This document shows, piece after piece, positions 8,985-18,339 of a stretch of DNA of 39,391 nucleotides. A model generated the notes under the pieces. It did no database searches, was not told the DNA's origin, and was given only the letters and a program-made list of their open reading frames with translations. A program made the position numbers and the translations under genes. The stretch covers positions 1-39,391 of the forward strand of contig JADGQA010000005.1 of assembly GCA_017882185.1 (NCBI GenBank), in the 5' to 3' direction. The DNA is from Bacteroidota bacterium (GTDB lineage Bacteria > Bacteroidota > Ignavibacteria > UBA10030). Every line of letters begins with the position of its first letter. Position 1 is the first letter of the stretch.

Positions 8985-10055
8985 ATGTTTGCGCGACGTC
9001 TTGAAGCATTAAGGAAAAAGATCTCCGAGTCGCGTCTGCAGGGGTTACTAGTTACATCCCTTCCGAATGTCCGATACTTGACTGGTTTCACCGGTTCAAA
9101 TGCCCTTCTGTTGCTTTCTCCTGACCGCGACCTATTCATCACCGACAGTCGATATAGAAATCAGGCATCGGGAGAGGTCGAGAACGCGCGGATCGTCATT
9201 GCCCCAGGAAGTCTCTTGAAGGCCCTCTCCCAAAAACTGGCACTCAGAACCGTAGGAAGAATCGGATTTGAAGCGGGTTCCCTCACCGTATCCGGTTTCA
9301 GTAATCTGAAAAGGCTTGCGAAGGAGGAAAAATTCGTACCAACAGTTGGTGTGGTAGAGCAAATCCGTGCCTACAAAGATGAGGATGAAATTTCCAGGAT
9401 TAGACGTGCGGCTGAAATTACCGATAGAGTTTTCAATAAAATTCTTGCTATACTTAAACCTGGGCTCATGGAATTGGAAGTTGCCGCTGAGATAACCTAC
9501 TGGCACAAGCGCTTTGGGGCAGAATCAGAGGCGTTTGATGCTATTGTGGCGAGCGGTATACGAGGCGCGTTTCCCCACGCACGGGCTTCAGCTAACAGAA
9601 TAGAAAAAGGAAATATGGTTACCATTGACATGGGATGCAGGGTAGACGGATATCATTGTGACTTGACCAGAACAGTGTCGGTTGGAAGGCCGCCTCCGGA
9701 AATGAGGAAGATCTATGCCGTTGTCCTCGAAGCCGAGCAGAGGTCTCTCAACGAAGCGCAAGCCGGTGTTCGTGTCAGTTCACTGGATGGTATAGCAAGG
9801 AAGAGCATCCGAGCGAAAGGATACGGGAAATACTTTTGTCATTCATTGGGGCACGGATTGGGGTTGGAATTACATGAAATGCCGCGTGTATCATCGAAAA
9901 GCAAGGATATTCTGAAGAACGGATCGGTCATCACTATAGAGCCCGGAATCTACATTCCGCGACTGGGAGGAGTGAGGATTGAAGACGATGTCGTCATTCA
10001 CGACGACAGCAATGAGGTTCTGAGTAAAGTGCCGAAAGAATTGGTGATCGTATGA
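8985..10055 (+). CDS. M24 family aminopeptidase (Xaa-Pro peptidase type)
   Basis: Metallopeptidase of the pita-bread fold that removes an N-terminal residue ahead of proline or cuts Xaa-Pro dipeptides. The 356-aa protein has a creatinase N-terminal domain (1-125; NVRYLTGFTGSNALL) and a catalytic domain with all five metal ligands: Asp215 and Asp226 (TIDMGCRVDGYHCDLTRT), His290 (HSLGHGLG), Glu319 (ITIEPGIYIP) and Glu333 (RIEDDVVI). There is no signal peptide, so it is cytoplasmic. PepP-type and PepQ-type activity cannot be separated with confidence. Its stop overlaps the ATG of the glycosyltransferase in an ATGA quartet. Confidence 0.93.
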   Translation: MFARRLEALRKKISESRLQGLLVTSLPNVRYLTGFTGSNALLLLSPDRDLFITDSRYRNQASGEVENARIVIAPGSLLKALSQKLALRTVGRIGFEAGSLTVSGFSNLKRLAKEEKFVPTVGVVEQIRAYKDEDEISRIRRAAEITDRVFNKILAILKPGLMELEVAAEITYWHKRFGAESEAFDAIVASGIRGAFPHARASANRIEKGNMVTIDMGCRVDGYHCDLTRTVSVGRPPPEMRKIYAVVLEAEQRSLNEAQAGVRVSSLDGIARKSIRAKGYGKYFCHSLGHGLGLELHEMPRVSSKSKDILKNGSVITIEPGIYIPRLGGVRIEDDVVIHDDSNEVLSKVPKELVIV

Positions 10056-11371
10056 AGGATGAATTCCGGAGAGTTCTGATCATAGCGTACTACTTTCCGC
10101 CAATGGGACTGAGCGGCGTGCAGCGGACTGTGAAGTTTGCCAAGTACCTTCCACAGTACGGTTGGAAACCGACAGTCTTGACCGTTAGCCCGAGGGGATA
10201 TTATGCTATCGATGAATCGCTTCTCAAGGAAATCGAAGACGCTGGTGTTGAAATTGTTCGTACGAATTCATTGGACGTAAACCAACTTTTTTCGAAGAAG
10301 GGCGTCATCAAGATGCCTTCGGAGTGGATTCGGAAAATTCTCCAGTTTGTCGGTGACACATTTCTTATTCCGGATTCTAAAATAGGCTGGAAATCGAAAG
10401 CAGTGAAAAAGGCTAAGGAACTCGTCGAACAGAAGCATTTTGACCTGATTTTTGCCACGGCGCCCCCCCAAACGGATTTTCTCATTGGAGTCTCGCTCAA
10501 GAAGGCGACAGAGATCCCATTGGTCGTAGACTATAGAGACTCCTGGCTTCAGTACCCCTACAAGTATTTCCCCACGCCTCTTCATCGATACCTACACTAC
10601 AGGCTCGAAAAGAAAGTTTTGAAGGCGGCTGACAAGGTTCTGGTCACGCATCGCCGCGTCAAAGAGAACCTGGTGAAACAACATCGGGCTATGCAGTACC
10701 ACGACGTAGCAATACTGTCACAAGGTTATGATCCGGTTGATCTTGAAGTAAAGCCTCGAGAACGACTGCAAATGCCGTTGCGGCTCCGGATTTGTCACAC
10801 AGGGACGTTTTACGGCGGCAGAAACCCATCTACTTTTTTGCGCGCGCTGAAAAATATTTTCGAAAGTCATACTCACCTTCGTGGAAGAATCGAGCTCAAT
10901 CTTGTGGGCAATGTACGCCGCGAGGATCAGCGTCTCGTCAAGAATCTTGGACTTCAGAATGATGTTATTTTTCACGGATACCTGGAGCATCAAGAAAGTG
11001 TCAGCCAGATTCTATCTTCGGATGTACTCTGGTTTGTTCTTGACAATGACTACCAGACTCCCGGGAAGCTGTATGAATACTTCGGTGCACGCAAACCGAT
11101 TCTGGCTTCGACAGTCGATGGTTACACGAAACAGCTCATTTTGGAAAGCGAAGCTGCATTGTGTGTACCTATCCATGATGTGAAAGCCCATGAACAGGCA
11201 CTCTTGAGTTACTTTGACCAATTTGAACACAAGACACTTAAGAAAATCCCGGAAGTATTTTCATCGAAATTCAATCGAGTGGCGCTGACGGGCGAGCTCG
11301 CGAAGCACTTCGAGTCTCTTATGAACTATGATGTCAACGCATTTGTCAAATTAGGCACGGTAAAAGAGTGA
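10052..11371 (+). CDS. Glycosyltransferase family 4 protein
   Basis: A 439-aa predicted GT-B fold glycosyltransferase. The N-terminal acceptor domain has the start RVLIIAYYFPPMGLSGVQR typical of WbuB-like GT4 enzymes, followed by the VDYRDSW segment. The C-terminal domain contains ICHTGTFYGGRNP and the donor-phosphate region PGKLYEYFGARKPILAS. It likely transfers a sugar from an NDP donor during surface polysaccharide or glycolipid synthesis; donor and acceptor are unknown. No membrane helix is evident. It overlaps the peptidase upstream (ATGA) and purD downstream (GTGA), so it is inside a coupled operon even though its neighbours are metabolic genes. Confidence 0.88.
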   Translation: MKDEFRRVLIIAYYFPPMGLSGVQRTVKFAKYLPQYGWKPTVLTVSPRGYYAIDESLLKEIEDAGVEIVRTNSLDVNQLFSKKGVIKMPSEWIRKILQFVGDTFLIPDSKIGWKSKAVKKAKELVEQKHFDLIFATAPPQTDFLIGVSLKKATEIPLVVDYRDSWLQYPYKYFPTPLHRYLHYRLEKKVLKAADKVLVTHRRVKENLVKQHRAMQYHDVAILSQGYDPVDLEVKPRERLQMPLRLRICHTGTFYGGRNPSTFLRALKNIFESHTHLRGRIELNLVGNVRREDQRLVKNLGLQNDVIFHGYLEHQESVSQILSSDVLWFVLDNDYQTPGKLYEYFGARKPILASTVDGYTKQLILESEAALCVPIHDVKAHEQALLSYFDQFEHKTLKKIPEVFSSKFNRVALTGELAKHFESLMNYDVNAFVKLGTVKE

Positions 11372-12657
11372 ACATTCTTGTTGTGGGGTCGGGAGGGAGA
11401 GAACACGCGATTTGCTGGAAGATGAAACAGAGCCCGCAGACTTCACGACTATTTTGTGCGCCGGGAAATGCAGGCATTGACCAACTAGCCGAATTAGTGC
11501 CGATAAAAGCGCACGAGATAGATAGCCTCGTTCGGTTTGCGAAGAAGGAACACATTGATTTGACCGTCGTTGGTCCGGAACAGAGTCTCGCGCTTGGCAT
11601 TGTCGATGCGTTCGAGAAGAATGGACTTGCGGTTTTTGGTCCGAACAAGTCCGCCGCACAGCTTGAATCCAGCAAAATATTCGCGAAGGATTTCATGAGG
11701 CGACATTCCATTCCCACATCGCGCTACCAGAGTTTTGCGCGATCCGACGAAGACAGCGCGAGTCAGTTCATTGATAGTCTTCCCACGCCCATCGTGGTGA
11801 AGGCTGACGGCCTTGCCGCTGGAAAAGGCGTGATCATCTGTACAACGAAACATGAAGCAATGCTCGCCCTCCGGACCATGATACACGACAAGGCGTTTGG
11901 AACCGCAGGGGAACGGGTCGTGATAGAGGAATTCATGCACGGCGAGGAGGCCTCGTTTTTCGTCATTACGGATGGAGAACAATTTGCCCCGCTTGCCACG
12001 GCACAGGATCACAAGAGAATTCTAGATGGCGACAAGGGGAAGAATACGGGTGGAATGGGTGCTTACGCACCGGCTCCTGTTGTGAACAAGACGGTGACCG
12101 ATCGTGTGATCAAGGAGATTGTGATCCCAACAATTCGCGGGATGAAATCCGAGGGTATTCCCTTCGTAGGATGCCTTTATGTAGGATTGATGATCACTGC
12201 AGACGGGCCAAAAGTTGTCGAATACAATTGCCGCTTCGGTGATCCTGAGGCACAAGTAATCATTCCATTGATAGACGCTGATCTCGGTCAGGTTCTCTAT
12301 TCTGCGGCAACACACAATCTCAACCCTGCGAGTGTACGGCAGCATCCCGCTTTGGCAGTCTGTATTGTCATGTCTTCACGAGGCTATCCCGACGAATATG
12401 AGGTCGGGAAGAAAATCTTCGGTCTTGATAAGATCGTACCTGAGGATGGGGTCGTTGTTTTTCACTCCGGAACAAAACGGGAGGGAGATTTAATTCTGAC
12501 GGCAGGTGGAAGGGTGCTGGGTGTGACGGCCATCGGTTACGATCATGCACTGGAGGAAACCATTCGTTCCGCCTACAGTGCGGTCGAAAAGATAACTTTT
12601 GATGGGGCCTATTTCCGAGGGGACATCGGAAAAAAAGCTCTTACGATTAAAACGTAA
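11368..12657 (+). CDS. purD: Phosphoribosylamine-glycine ligase
   Basis: ATP-grasp enzyme that joins glycine to 5-phosphoribosylamine, the second step of purine synthesis. The 429-aa protein shows the PurD N-terminal start NILVVGSGGREHAICWK, the ATP-grasp segment VKADGLAAGKGVII, the family signature NCRFGDPEAQV and DKGKNTGGMGAYAPAPV. Translation starts at GTG, which overlaps the stop of the glycosyltransferase gene as GTGA. The length is normal and all core motifs are intact. With guaB upstream, this run contributes two steps of purine supply. Confidence 0.97.
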   Translation: MNILVVGSGGREHAICWKMKQSPQTSRLFCAPGNAGIDQLAELVPIKAHEIDSLVRFAKKEHIDLTVVGPEQSLALGIVDAFEKNGLAVFGPNKSAAQLESSKIFAKDFMRRHSIPTSRYQSFARSDEDSASQFIDSLPTPIVVKADGLAAGKGVIICTTKHEAMLALRTMIHDKAFGTAGERVVIEEFMHGEEASFFVITDGEQFAPLATAQDHKRILDGDKGKNTGGMGAYAPAPVVNKTVTDRVIKEIVIPTIRGMKSEGIPFVGCLYVGLMITADGPKVVEYNCRFGDPEAQVIIPLIDADLGQVLYSAATHNLNPASVRQHPALAVCIVMSSRGYPDEYEVGKKIFGLDKIVPEDGVVVFHSGTKREGDLILTAGGRVLGVTAIGYDHALEETIRSAYSAVEKITFDGAYFRGDIGKKALTIKT

Positions 12658-12675
12658 AAGAGAAAGGGACTCTCC

Positions 12676-13602
12676 TTGAGAATTATTGTAACAGGCGGTG
12701 CAGGGTTCATTGCATCTCATATCGTCGATGCATATGTGAAGGAAGGGCATAGCCTCGTTGTGGTCGACGACCTCTCGAGTGGCATAAAACGGAACGTCAA
12801 TCCAAAAGCATCATTTGTCCATCTCGACATAAGGGATGAGAAACTTGATGAAGTCTTCAAAGCAGGAAATTTCGACGTTGTTAATCATCACGCGGCGCAA
12901 ATGGATGTCCGCAAGTCCGTGGCCGACCCTCAATTTGACGCCTCGATCAATGTTCTCGGAGGCTTGAATGTCTTTGAATGCGCCCGTCGGCACGGAGTAC
13001 GAAAAATCATCTTTTCTTCAACAGGTGGGGCGATTTATGGCGAACAAGACTATTTTCCGGCCGACGAGCTCCATCCATTGCGACCCTTGTCTCCCTACGG
13101 AATCACGAAACTGTGTACCGAGAAGTATCTATTCTACTACAAAGAGGTTCACGGCATTGACCACGTGGTTCTCCGTTATGCGAATGTTTACGGCCCCCGT
13201 CAGAATCCTCATGGTGAAGCAGGAGTCGTTGCCATCTTTGCCAATAAGATGATACGGGGTGAACAAGCGGTGATCAACGGTGACGGCAAGCAAACGCGGG
13301 ACTATACATTTGTGGGCGACGTGGTGAAGGCAAATGTGGCAGCGTTGTCTTACAGGGGTTCGAATATCTTCAACGTGGGAACGGGAATTGAACACGACGT
13401 CAATTTTTTGTTTGATAATCTCCGCGTACATCTGAATCAATCGCTCCTGGAGAAGCACGGACCGGCAAAGCTCGGTGAACAAATGCGCAGTGTGATCTCA
13501 CATTCAAAGATCCACAAAGAGCTTGGCTGGTTGCCGTCCGTCTCACTCAGTGATGGTCTGAAGATAACGGCAGAATACTTCAAAAAATCTGTGAACAATT
13601 GA
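12676..13602 (+). CDS. NAD-dependent epimerase/dehydratase, UDP-glucose 4-epimerase type
   Basis: Extended short-chain dehydrogenase/reductase of 308 residues. It has the NAD-binding GGAGFIASH at the N terminus, the catalytic Ser/Thr region SSTGGAIYGE, Tyr141 and Lys145 (YGITK), and the substrate-domain ending RYANVYGPRQNPHGEAGVV. This fits GalE-like enzymes that interconvert UDP-sugars at C4. UDP-GlcNAc, UDP-Gal or uronate specificity is not readable. The start is TTG with AAAGGGA upstream. Its stop overlaps the next start as TTGA. It may supply donor for the nearby GT4 enzyme. Confidence 0.9.
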   Translation: MRIIVTGGAGFIASHIVDAYVKEGHSLVVVDDLSSGIKRNVNPKASFVHLDIRDEKLDEVFKAGNFDVVNHHAAQMDVRKSVADPQFDASINVLGGLNVFECARRHGVRKIIFSSTGGAIYGEQDYFPADELHPLRPLSPYGITKLCTEKYLFYYKEVHGIDHVVLRYANVYGPRQNPHGEAGVVAIFANKMIRGEQAVINGDGKQTRDYTFVGDVVKANVAALSYRGSNIFNVGTGIEHDVNFLFDNLRVHLNQSLLEKHGPAKLGEQMRSVISHSKIHKELGWLPSVSLSDGLKITAEYFKKSVNN

Positions 13603-14552
13603 ACAATCAAGCAGATAGCACCGTGGAAATGGTGTTGAAACGGGATCGAAGATCCGTCGCCAGGGCAATATCCTCGGTTGAAAATGAATCGCCGGACTCA
13701 ATGAACCTTCTGGAATCCCTGTACAAGCACACGGGTCATGCCTATCGAATTGGAGTGACTGGTCCACCCGGTGCGGGCAAAAGCACGATCACAAACAAGC
13801 TTGCAAAACATTATCGTTGCAAGAACCTGAGAGTAGGAATTATTGCTGTAGATCCAACGAGCCCTTTTACAGGAGGTGCTTTGTTGGGAGACCGTGTTCG
13901 GATGACGGATGTCGAGCTCGATAGTGAAGTATTCATCCGAAGTATGGCATCGCGTGGCAGCCTGGGTGGCTTGAGTAAGAAGGCCAAAGAAGCCGCAGAT
14001 ATTCTCGATGCCGCGGGATTCGACATCATCATTCTGGAAACAGTCGGTGTCGGACAATCTGAGCTCGATATTGCAGGGGCCGCCGACACAACCATCGTTG
14101 TTCTTGTGCCCGAGTCAGGCGATGGCATCCAGGCCATGAAAGCAGGACTCATGGAGATCGCTGACTTCTTTGTTCTCAACAAGGCCGATCGGCCGGGAGC
14201 CGACCAGGCTGTCATGTCGATCAAGATGATTCTGGGTTTTCGTCCGCACAATGAATCGAGTTGGCTGGCTGATGTTATCAAGTCGCAAGCGAACGAAGGA
14301 AAAGGAATTGAGGAAGTTGCAGAGTTTGTGGAAAAACACCGCAAACACCTGGAACGCGGGGGATTAGAACAACGACGGAGAGCTCGATTGAAGAGTCGCG
14401 TCCGCGAAATTGTTGAAGACCGGCTCCATACTGATTTCTGGAACCATAATCGGTCAGATGTTCTGGAAAAGAAGATCGAACAGGTCATAACGCGTCAAGT
14501 CAGTCCTTATGAATTGGCAAATGAACTGATCGCAGATTTCAAGGATCTATGA
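13599..14552 (+). CDS. meaB: Methylmalonyl-CoA mutase-associated GTPase MeaB
   Basis: G3E-type P-loop GTPase (MeaB/ArgK) that guards and loads cobalamin on methylmalonyl-CoA mutase. The 317-aa protein has Walker A GPPGAGKST (about 55-63), the switch segments VDPTSPFTGGALLGDRVRM and ETVGVGQSE, the NKAD base-recognition motif and the C-terminal dimerization helices. I take the TTG at 13599, which overlaps the epimerase stop (TTGA); an in-frame ATG at 13629 would remove ten residues without touching the core. The mutase itself is not in the window. The neighbouring acyl-CoA dehydrogenase and carboxylase beta subunit fit branched-chain/propionate metabolism. Confidence 0.94.
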   Translation: MNNQADSTVEMVLKRDRRSVARAISSVENESPDSMNLLESLYKHTGHAYRIGVTGPPGAGKSTITNKLAKHYRCKNLRVGIIAVDPTSPFTGGALLGDRVRMTDVELDSEVFIRSMASRGSLGGLSKKAKEAADILDAAGFDIIILETVGVGQSELDIAGAADTTIVVLVPESGDGIQAMKAGLMEIADFFVLNKADRPGADQAVMSIKMILGFRPHNESSWLADVIKSQANEGKGIEEVAEFVEKHRKHLERGGLEQRRRARLKSRVREIVEDRLHTDFWNHNRSDVLEKKIEQVITRQVSPYELANELIADFKDL

Positions 14553-14561
14553 AAGGATCGC

Positions 14562-15728
14562 ATGGATAGTGATATCGCAAGTACGGGGATAGATTTTCGG
14601 GTGACCGATGAAATGAAAATGCTTCGGCAAACAGCACGGGAATTCGCTGAAGCAGAAATCAAGCCACAGGTGATGAAGTTGGACGAAGCGCAGGAATTTC
14701 CAATGACGATTTTCCGGAAAATGGCCGATCTCGGTTTCCTCGGTGCGACAGTTCCAACAGATTTGGAAGGTGCCGGGCTTTCGACACTCGAATTTGTGGC
14801 TATCATGGAAGAAATTGCGCGCGTTGATCCTTCGGTGGCTTTGACTATTGCAGCACATAGCGGATTGTGTCTGCAACACATCTCAATGTTCGCAAACGAT
14901 CGCCAAAAGAAGATCTATGTCCCTGACCTGGCGACAGGCCGAAAAATTGGATCGTGGTGTCTCACGGAACCTGGTTCCGGCAGCGACGCAGGTGGAATGA
15001 AAACCAACGCAGTTCTCAAAGAATCAACGTACATCCTGAATGGAACAAAAACGTTTATCACCAATGGCTCCTATGCTTCGACGTTTGTGGTCACGGCCAA
15101 GACAGATATGTCAAAGGGGAAGAGTGGGATATCCGCCTTTATTGTCGAGAAATCCTTTGGCGGTATCAGTGTAGGGAAGAAGGAAAACAAGCTTGGTATG
15201 AGGGCGAGCGACACGGTCCAATTGAACTTTGACAACGTTCCAGTGCCTCGAGAAAACCTGCTGGGTACTGAAGGCGAGGGCTTCAAACAGGCCCTCGCTG
15301 TTTTGGACAGCGGGAGGGTTGGTATTGCAGCGTTGTCCGTCGGGCTTGCGCAAGGAGCATTGGATGCAGCACTGAAATATGGCAAGGAACGGAGGCAGTT
15401 CGGCCAGCCGCTCGTGGAATTCCAAGGCATACAGTTTTCCCTCGCAGATATGGCGACTGAAATCGTTGCTGCACGATTCTTGACTTATCGCGCAGCGGAT
15501 GCAAAATCCCGAGGCGAAAGCATCACTCTTCTCGCTGCCGAGGCAAAGCTGTTTGCGAGTGAAATTGCTGCAAAAGCAGCAAGCGCAGCGGTCCAAATTC
15601 ATGGAGGATACGGATTCACGAAAGATTATCCAGTTGAGAAATTCTATCGTGACGTGAAGCTTCTCACCATTGGAGAGGGCACATCTGAAGTCCAAAAGAT
15701 GGTCATAGCGAAAAATATCTTGAAATGA
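14562..15728 (+). CDS. Acyl-CoA dehydrogenase (short/branched-chain type)
   Basis: FAD-dependent acyl-CoA dehydrogenase of 388 residues. Recognisable parts are WCLTEPGSGSDAGGM, the FAD-contact KTFITNG, the RRQFGQPLVEFQGIQ segment, QIHGGYGFTKDYPVEKFYRD and the C-terminal IGEGTSEVQKMVI with the presumed catalytic base Glu372. It is different in type from the glutaryl-CoA-like enzyme at 6306. Butyryl-, isovaleryl- or methylbutyryl-CoA are possible substrates. The carboxylase beta subunit 200 bases downstream resembles methylcrotonyl-CoA carboxylase, whose substrate is the product of isovaleryl-CoA dehydrogenase, so leucine breakdown is a reasonable inference. Confidence 0.93.
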   Translation: MDSDIASTGIDFRVTDEMKMLRQTAREFAEAEIKPQVMKLDEAQEFPMTIFRKMADLGFLGATVPTDLEGAGLSTLEFVAIMEEIARVDPSVALTIAAHSGLCLQHISMFANDRQKKIYVPDLATGRKIGSWCLTEPGSGSDAGGMKTNAVLKESTYILNGTKTFITNGSYASTFVVTAKTDMSKGKSGISAFIVEKSFGGISVGKKENKLGMRASDTVQLNFDNVPVPRENLLGTEGEGFKQALAVLDSGRVGIAALSVGLAQGALDAALKYGKERRQFGQPLVEFQGIQFSLADMATEIVAARFLTYRAADAKSRGESITLLAAEAKLFASEIAAKAASAAVQIHGGYGFTKDYPVEKFYRDVKLLTIGEGTSEVQKMVIAKNILK

Positions 15729-15847
15729 ATCCATCCCCGAGTTCAACGCCCGACTTGGATGCATTCGAAAGAGTCTCCAAAACAGTACCCGATCATATCC
15801 TTCAAGGTGAGTTCCGATCCAAACTCCACAATATGAATGGAGCCTGA
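15725..15847 (+). CDS. Possible 40-aa ORF coupled to the acyl-CoA dehydrogenase
   Basis: An ATG overlaps the stop of the acyl-CoA dehydrogenase gene as AAATGA and opens a frame of 40 codons ending with TGA at 15845-15847. The peptide is polar (it begins MNPSPSSTPDLDAF) and matches no family I know. The overlap geometry is the same as between real genes in this genome, which is the only positive sign. It could equally be chance or the remnant of a longer gene. The other 74 bases before the carboxylase gene show nothing I recognise. Confidence 0.25.
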   Translation: MNPSPSSTPDLDAFERVSKTVPDHILQGEFRSKLHNMNGA

Positions 15848-15921
15848 CAAAATCACACTTGTTTACGTCGGCGAATCTGACGGAAGTCGCTTACGTGAAT
15901 ACAACCAATTGAGATTGACAT

Positions 15922-17577
15922 ATGTCCATCATTGGCAGTGAGTTGCAGAAAGATCGAAGCTACTCAAAGAATGTTGAGAGCTTTCTTGTGCTTCAGAAAA
16001 GCATCAAGGCCGTCGCTGATGCTGTTCGCATGGGCGGGGGCCAGGAAGCAATAGAACGGCATCGCAAACGCGGGAAAATGTTTGCCCGGGATCGCATTGA
16101 GAAACTGATCGATCCGGGAAGTCGATTCCTTGAGATTGGATTGTTTACTGGTTACGGAATGTACAAGGAGTACGGCGGGGCGCCTTCGGCCGGAACTGTT
16201 TTCGGCATCGGGAAGGTACATAATAGGGATGTCGTCATCGTGGCGAACGACGCCACCGTCAAAGCAGGCGCCTGGTTCCCGATTACGTGCAAAAAAAATC
16301 TTCGAGCGCAAGAGATTTCCATGGAGAATCGCTTGCCGATCGTCTATCTTGTCGATTCCGCCGGCGTCTTTCTTCCCCTCCAATCTGAAATCTTTCCCGA
16401 TAAAGAACACTTCGGCAGAATTTTCCGCAACAATGCCATCATGTCTTCGATGGGAATTACCCAAATCGCTGCCATCATGGGCCCGTGCGTTGCAGGAGGA
16501 GCATACCTTCCGATTATGAGCGATGAAGCCATGATCGTCGACCAAACAGGCAGTGTGTTCCTTGCAGGCTCTCATCTCGTGAAAGCGGCGATTGGCGAAG
16601 AAATCGACAATGAGACCCTGGGGGGAGCGAGAGTCCACTGCGAGATTAGCGGCATTACCGATCACAAGATGAAGAATGACGAAGAATGTCTGGCAAAGAT
16701 CAGGAGTATTATTGGCAAACTAGGCCAGAGATCGACCGCGGAATTCAATCGTATTGCAGCGCGACCACCGAAGTTTGAGGACAAAGATCTCTACGGCATA
16801 CTGCCATTCGATCGCATGAAACCTTATGATATGTATCAGATTCTTGCGCGCATCATTGATGGCAGCGAGCTTGATGAGTACAAGGAACAATATGGAAAAA
16901 CGATTATCACCGGGTATGCTCGTGTCGATGGATGGGCGGTTGGCATCGTAGCAAATCAGCGATCGGTGGTAAAAACTGCAAAAGGGGAAATGCAGGTGGG
17001 AGGTGTCATTTACAGCGACAGCGCGGATAAGGCAGCACGTTTTATCATGAACTGCAACCAAAAGCTCATTCCCCTCGTATTTTTTCAGGATGTCACAGGT
17101 TTCATGGTCGGCAGTCGCGCCGAACAAGGGGGCATCATCAAGGATGGGGCGAAAATGGTGAATGCCGTGGCAAACAGCGTGGTGCCGAAGTTCACGTTTA
17201 TGGTTGGTAACAGTTACGGAGCCGGTAATTATGCAATGTGTGGAAAAGCATATGATCCAAGACTCATTTTCTCCTGGCCCACGGCACAAATCGCTGTCAT
17301 GGGGGGCAAGCAGGCAAGCGAAACATTGCTGAGCATAAGGGTTCAAGCGATGGAAAAAGGGGGAAAACGGATTTCCAAAGAGCAACAGGAAAAACTCCTC
17401 AACGAAATTCAAAAGAAATATGAGGAGGAGCTGGATCCTCTCTTCGCCAGTTCAAGATTGATCGTCGACGGCATTATTGATCCGGCAGAGACGCGTGAGA
17501 TCATTTCGCGCGGGATCGCGATGGCTGCGCAAAACCCAAACGTCCCCAAGTTCAATCCGGGGGTCATTCAAACCTAG
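15922..17577 (+). CDS. Acyl-CoA carboxylase beta (carboxyltransferase) subunit, methylcrotonyl-CoA type
   Basis: Carboxyltransferase subunit of a biotin-dependent acyl-CoA carboxylase. The 551-aa protein has the two crotonase-like halves. The N-terminal one has ARDRIEKLIDPGSRFLEIG and a central GPCVAGGAYLPIMSDE; the C-terminal one has FFQDVTGFMVGSRAEQGGI and GNSYGAGNYAMCGKAYDPR. It also has WPTAQIAVMGGKQASETL. These segments follow methylcrotonyl-/geranyl-CoA carboxylase beta subunits more closely than propionyl-CoA carboxylase. The biotin carboxylase/BCCP subunit is not adjacent and must be elsewhere. Together with the upstream acyl-CoA dehydrogenase it suggests leucine degradation. Confidence 0.92.
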   Translation: MSIIGSELQKDRSYSKNVESFLVLQKSIKAVADAVRMGGGQEAIERHRKRGKMFARDRIEKLIDPGSRFLEIGLFTGYGMYKEYGGAPSAGTVFGIGKVHNRDVVIVANDATVKAGAWFPITCKKNLRAQEISMENRLPIVYLVDSAGVFLPLQSEIFPDKEHFGRIFRNNAIMSSMGITQIAAIMGPCVAGGAYLPIMSDEAMIVDQTGSVFLAGSHLVKAAIGEEIDNETLGGARVHCEISGITDHKMKNDEECLAKIRSIIGKLGQRSTAEFNRIAARPPKFEDKDLYGILPFDRMKPYDMYQILARIIDGSELDEYKEQYGKTIITGYARVDGWAVGIVANQRSVVKTAKGEMQVGGVIYSDSADKAARFIMNCNQKLIPLVFFQDVTGFMVGSRAEQGGIIKDGAKMVNAVANSVVPKFTFMVGNSYGAGNYAMCGKAYDPRLIFSWPTAQIAVMGGKQASETLLSIRVQAMEKGGKRISKEQQEKLLNEIQKKYEEELDPLFASSRLIVDGIIDPAETREIISRGIAMAAQNPNVPKFNPGVIQT

Positions 17578-17596
17578 CGAAGAGACATCCGACACG

Positions 17597-18301
17597 ATGA
17601 GAAGAGTTCTGACAATATTGGTTCTTCTGATGCTCGTCAGAACAATTTCTTTTGCACAGTGCGAGGAGGGATTGTCGTGGAATTTCGATGAACAAGAAAA
17701 CCAAGGATTTTCCATAGGCAAGTTTCTCACGGAGACTTTCACACCCAAATTAATCCTGGACACAAAGAAAATTCGAGCATATATCCGCGATCCACAATTC
17801 AAAGAATTGACACTCCGGTGCGACGATTTGCGTGCAGTCGACGGCATTTACCTGAAAGCACTCAAAATTGCAGAATACAATATTAGCCGGGCCCTTTTCC
17901 TTTCTTTGATGGGAACCCTCGAGCACGAAAACGTTGAATTCAAGATTCCGGTCCTTGGAGCGCTCCCTGTTCCACTCACGTTCGAAGAAGACGGTCTTTT
18001 CAACGCGAGAAAAGTGAATTTGCCTTCGAACATTTATCCAGACACACCACGAGAAGGGGACAAGGACAAGCTCCAACATTTCTTTGCTTCTGCATACCTT
18101 GCGTATGTAACCGAATCTCCGGAGTTTGCAAAAGAGTCGGGTGATCTTGTCGAGTGGGGGGAGGCCAAGTTTGTTGTCGGCGGTGCTGACGACCCAAGAG
18201 ACAAGAGAGCGAACAAGCACGGTGATGCCTTCGGCCGGGATCTTGCCGTCGTCAAGACTCTGCTTCCATCCGATTACTTGCGCCTTCAGTTTGAGAAGTA
18301 G
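17597..18301 (+). CDS. Exported protein of unknown function
   Basis: A 234-aa protein with an N-terminal signal peptide: MRR, a hydrophobic core (VLTILVLLMLV) and a likely cleavage after SFAQ. I start it at this ATG because the longer in-frame version reads through the end of the carboxylase gene and would bury the signal peptide. The mature part has a C-terminal block with DKLQHFFAS, VEWGEA, DDPRDKRANKHGDAFGR and a closing hydrophobic-basic tail. The Asp-Lys-x-x-His and AN-x-x-G-x-x-FG pattern is reminiscent of DUF2279/YfiM-like proteins, but I cannot confirm the family. It is cotranscribed with, or just follows, the carboxylase gene. Confidence 0.8.
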   Translation: MRRVLTILVLLMLVRTISFAQCEEGLSWNFDEQENQGFSIGKFLTETFTPKLILDTKKIRAYIRDPQFKELTLRCDDLRAVDGIYLKALKIAEYNISRALFLSLMGTLEHENVEFKIPVLGALPVPLTFEEDGLFNARKVNLPSNIYPDTPREGDKDKLQHFFASAYLAYVTESPEFAKESGDLVEWGEAKFVVGGADDPRDKRANKHGDAFGRDLAVVKTLLPSDYLRLQFEK

Positions 18302-18307
18302 TATTAT
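18278..18307 (+). promoter_or_regulatory. Possible sigma-70 promoter for the second sigma-54 regulator
   Basis: TTGCGC (18278-18283), 18 bases and TATTAT (18302-18307) lie at the end of the preceding gene, with a predicted start about 25 bases before the ATG at 18340. The -35 box is weak. Confidence 0.4.
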
Positions 18308-18339
18308 AGCTCATTCCGCTTTTTTTGAAACGAGAAACC

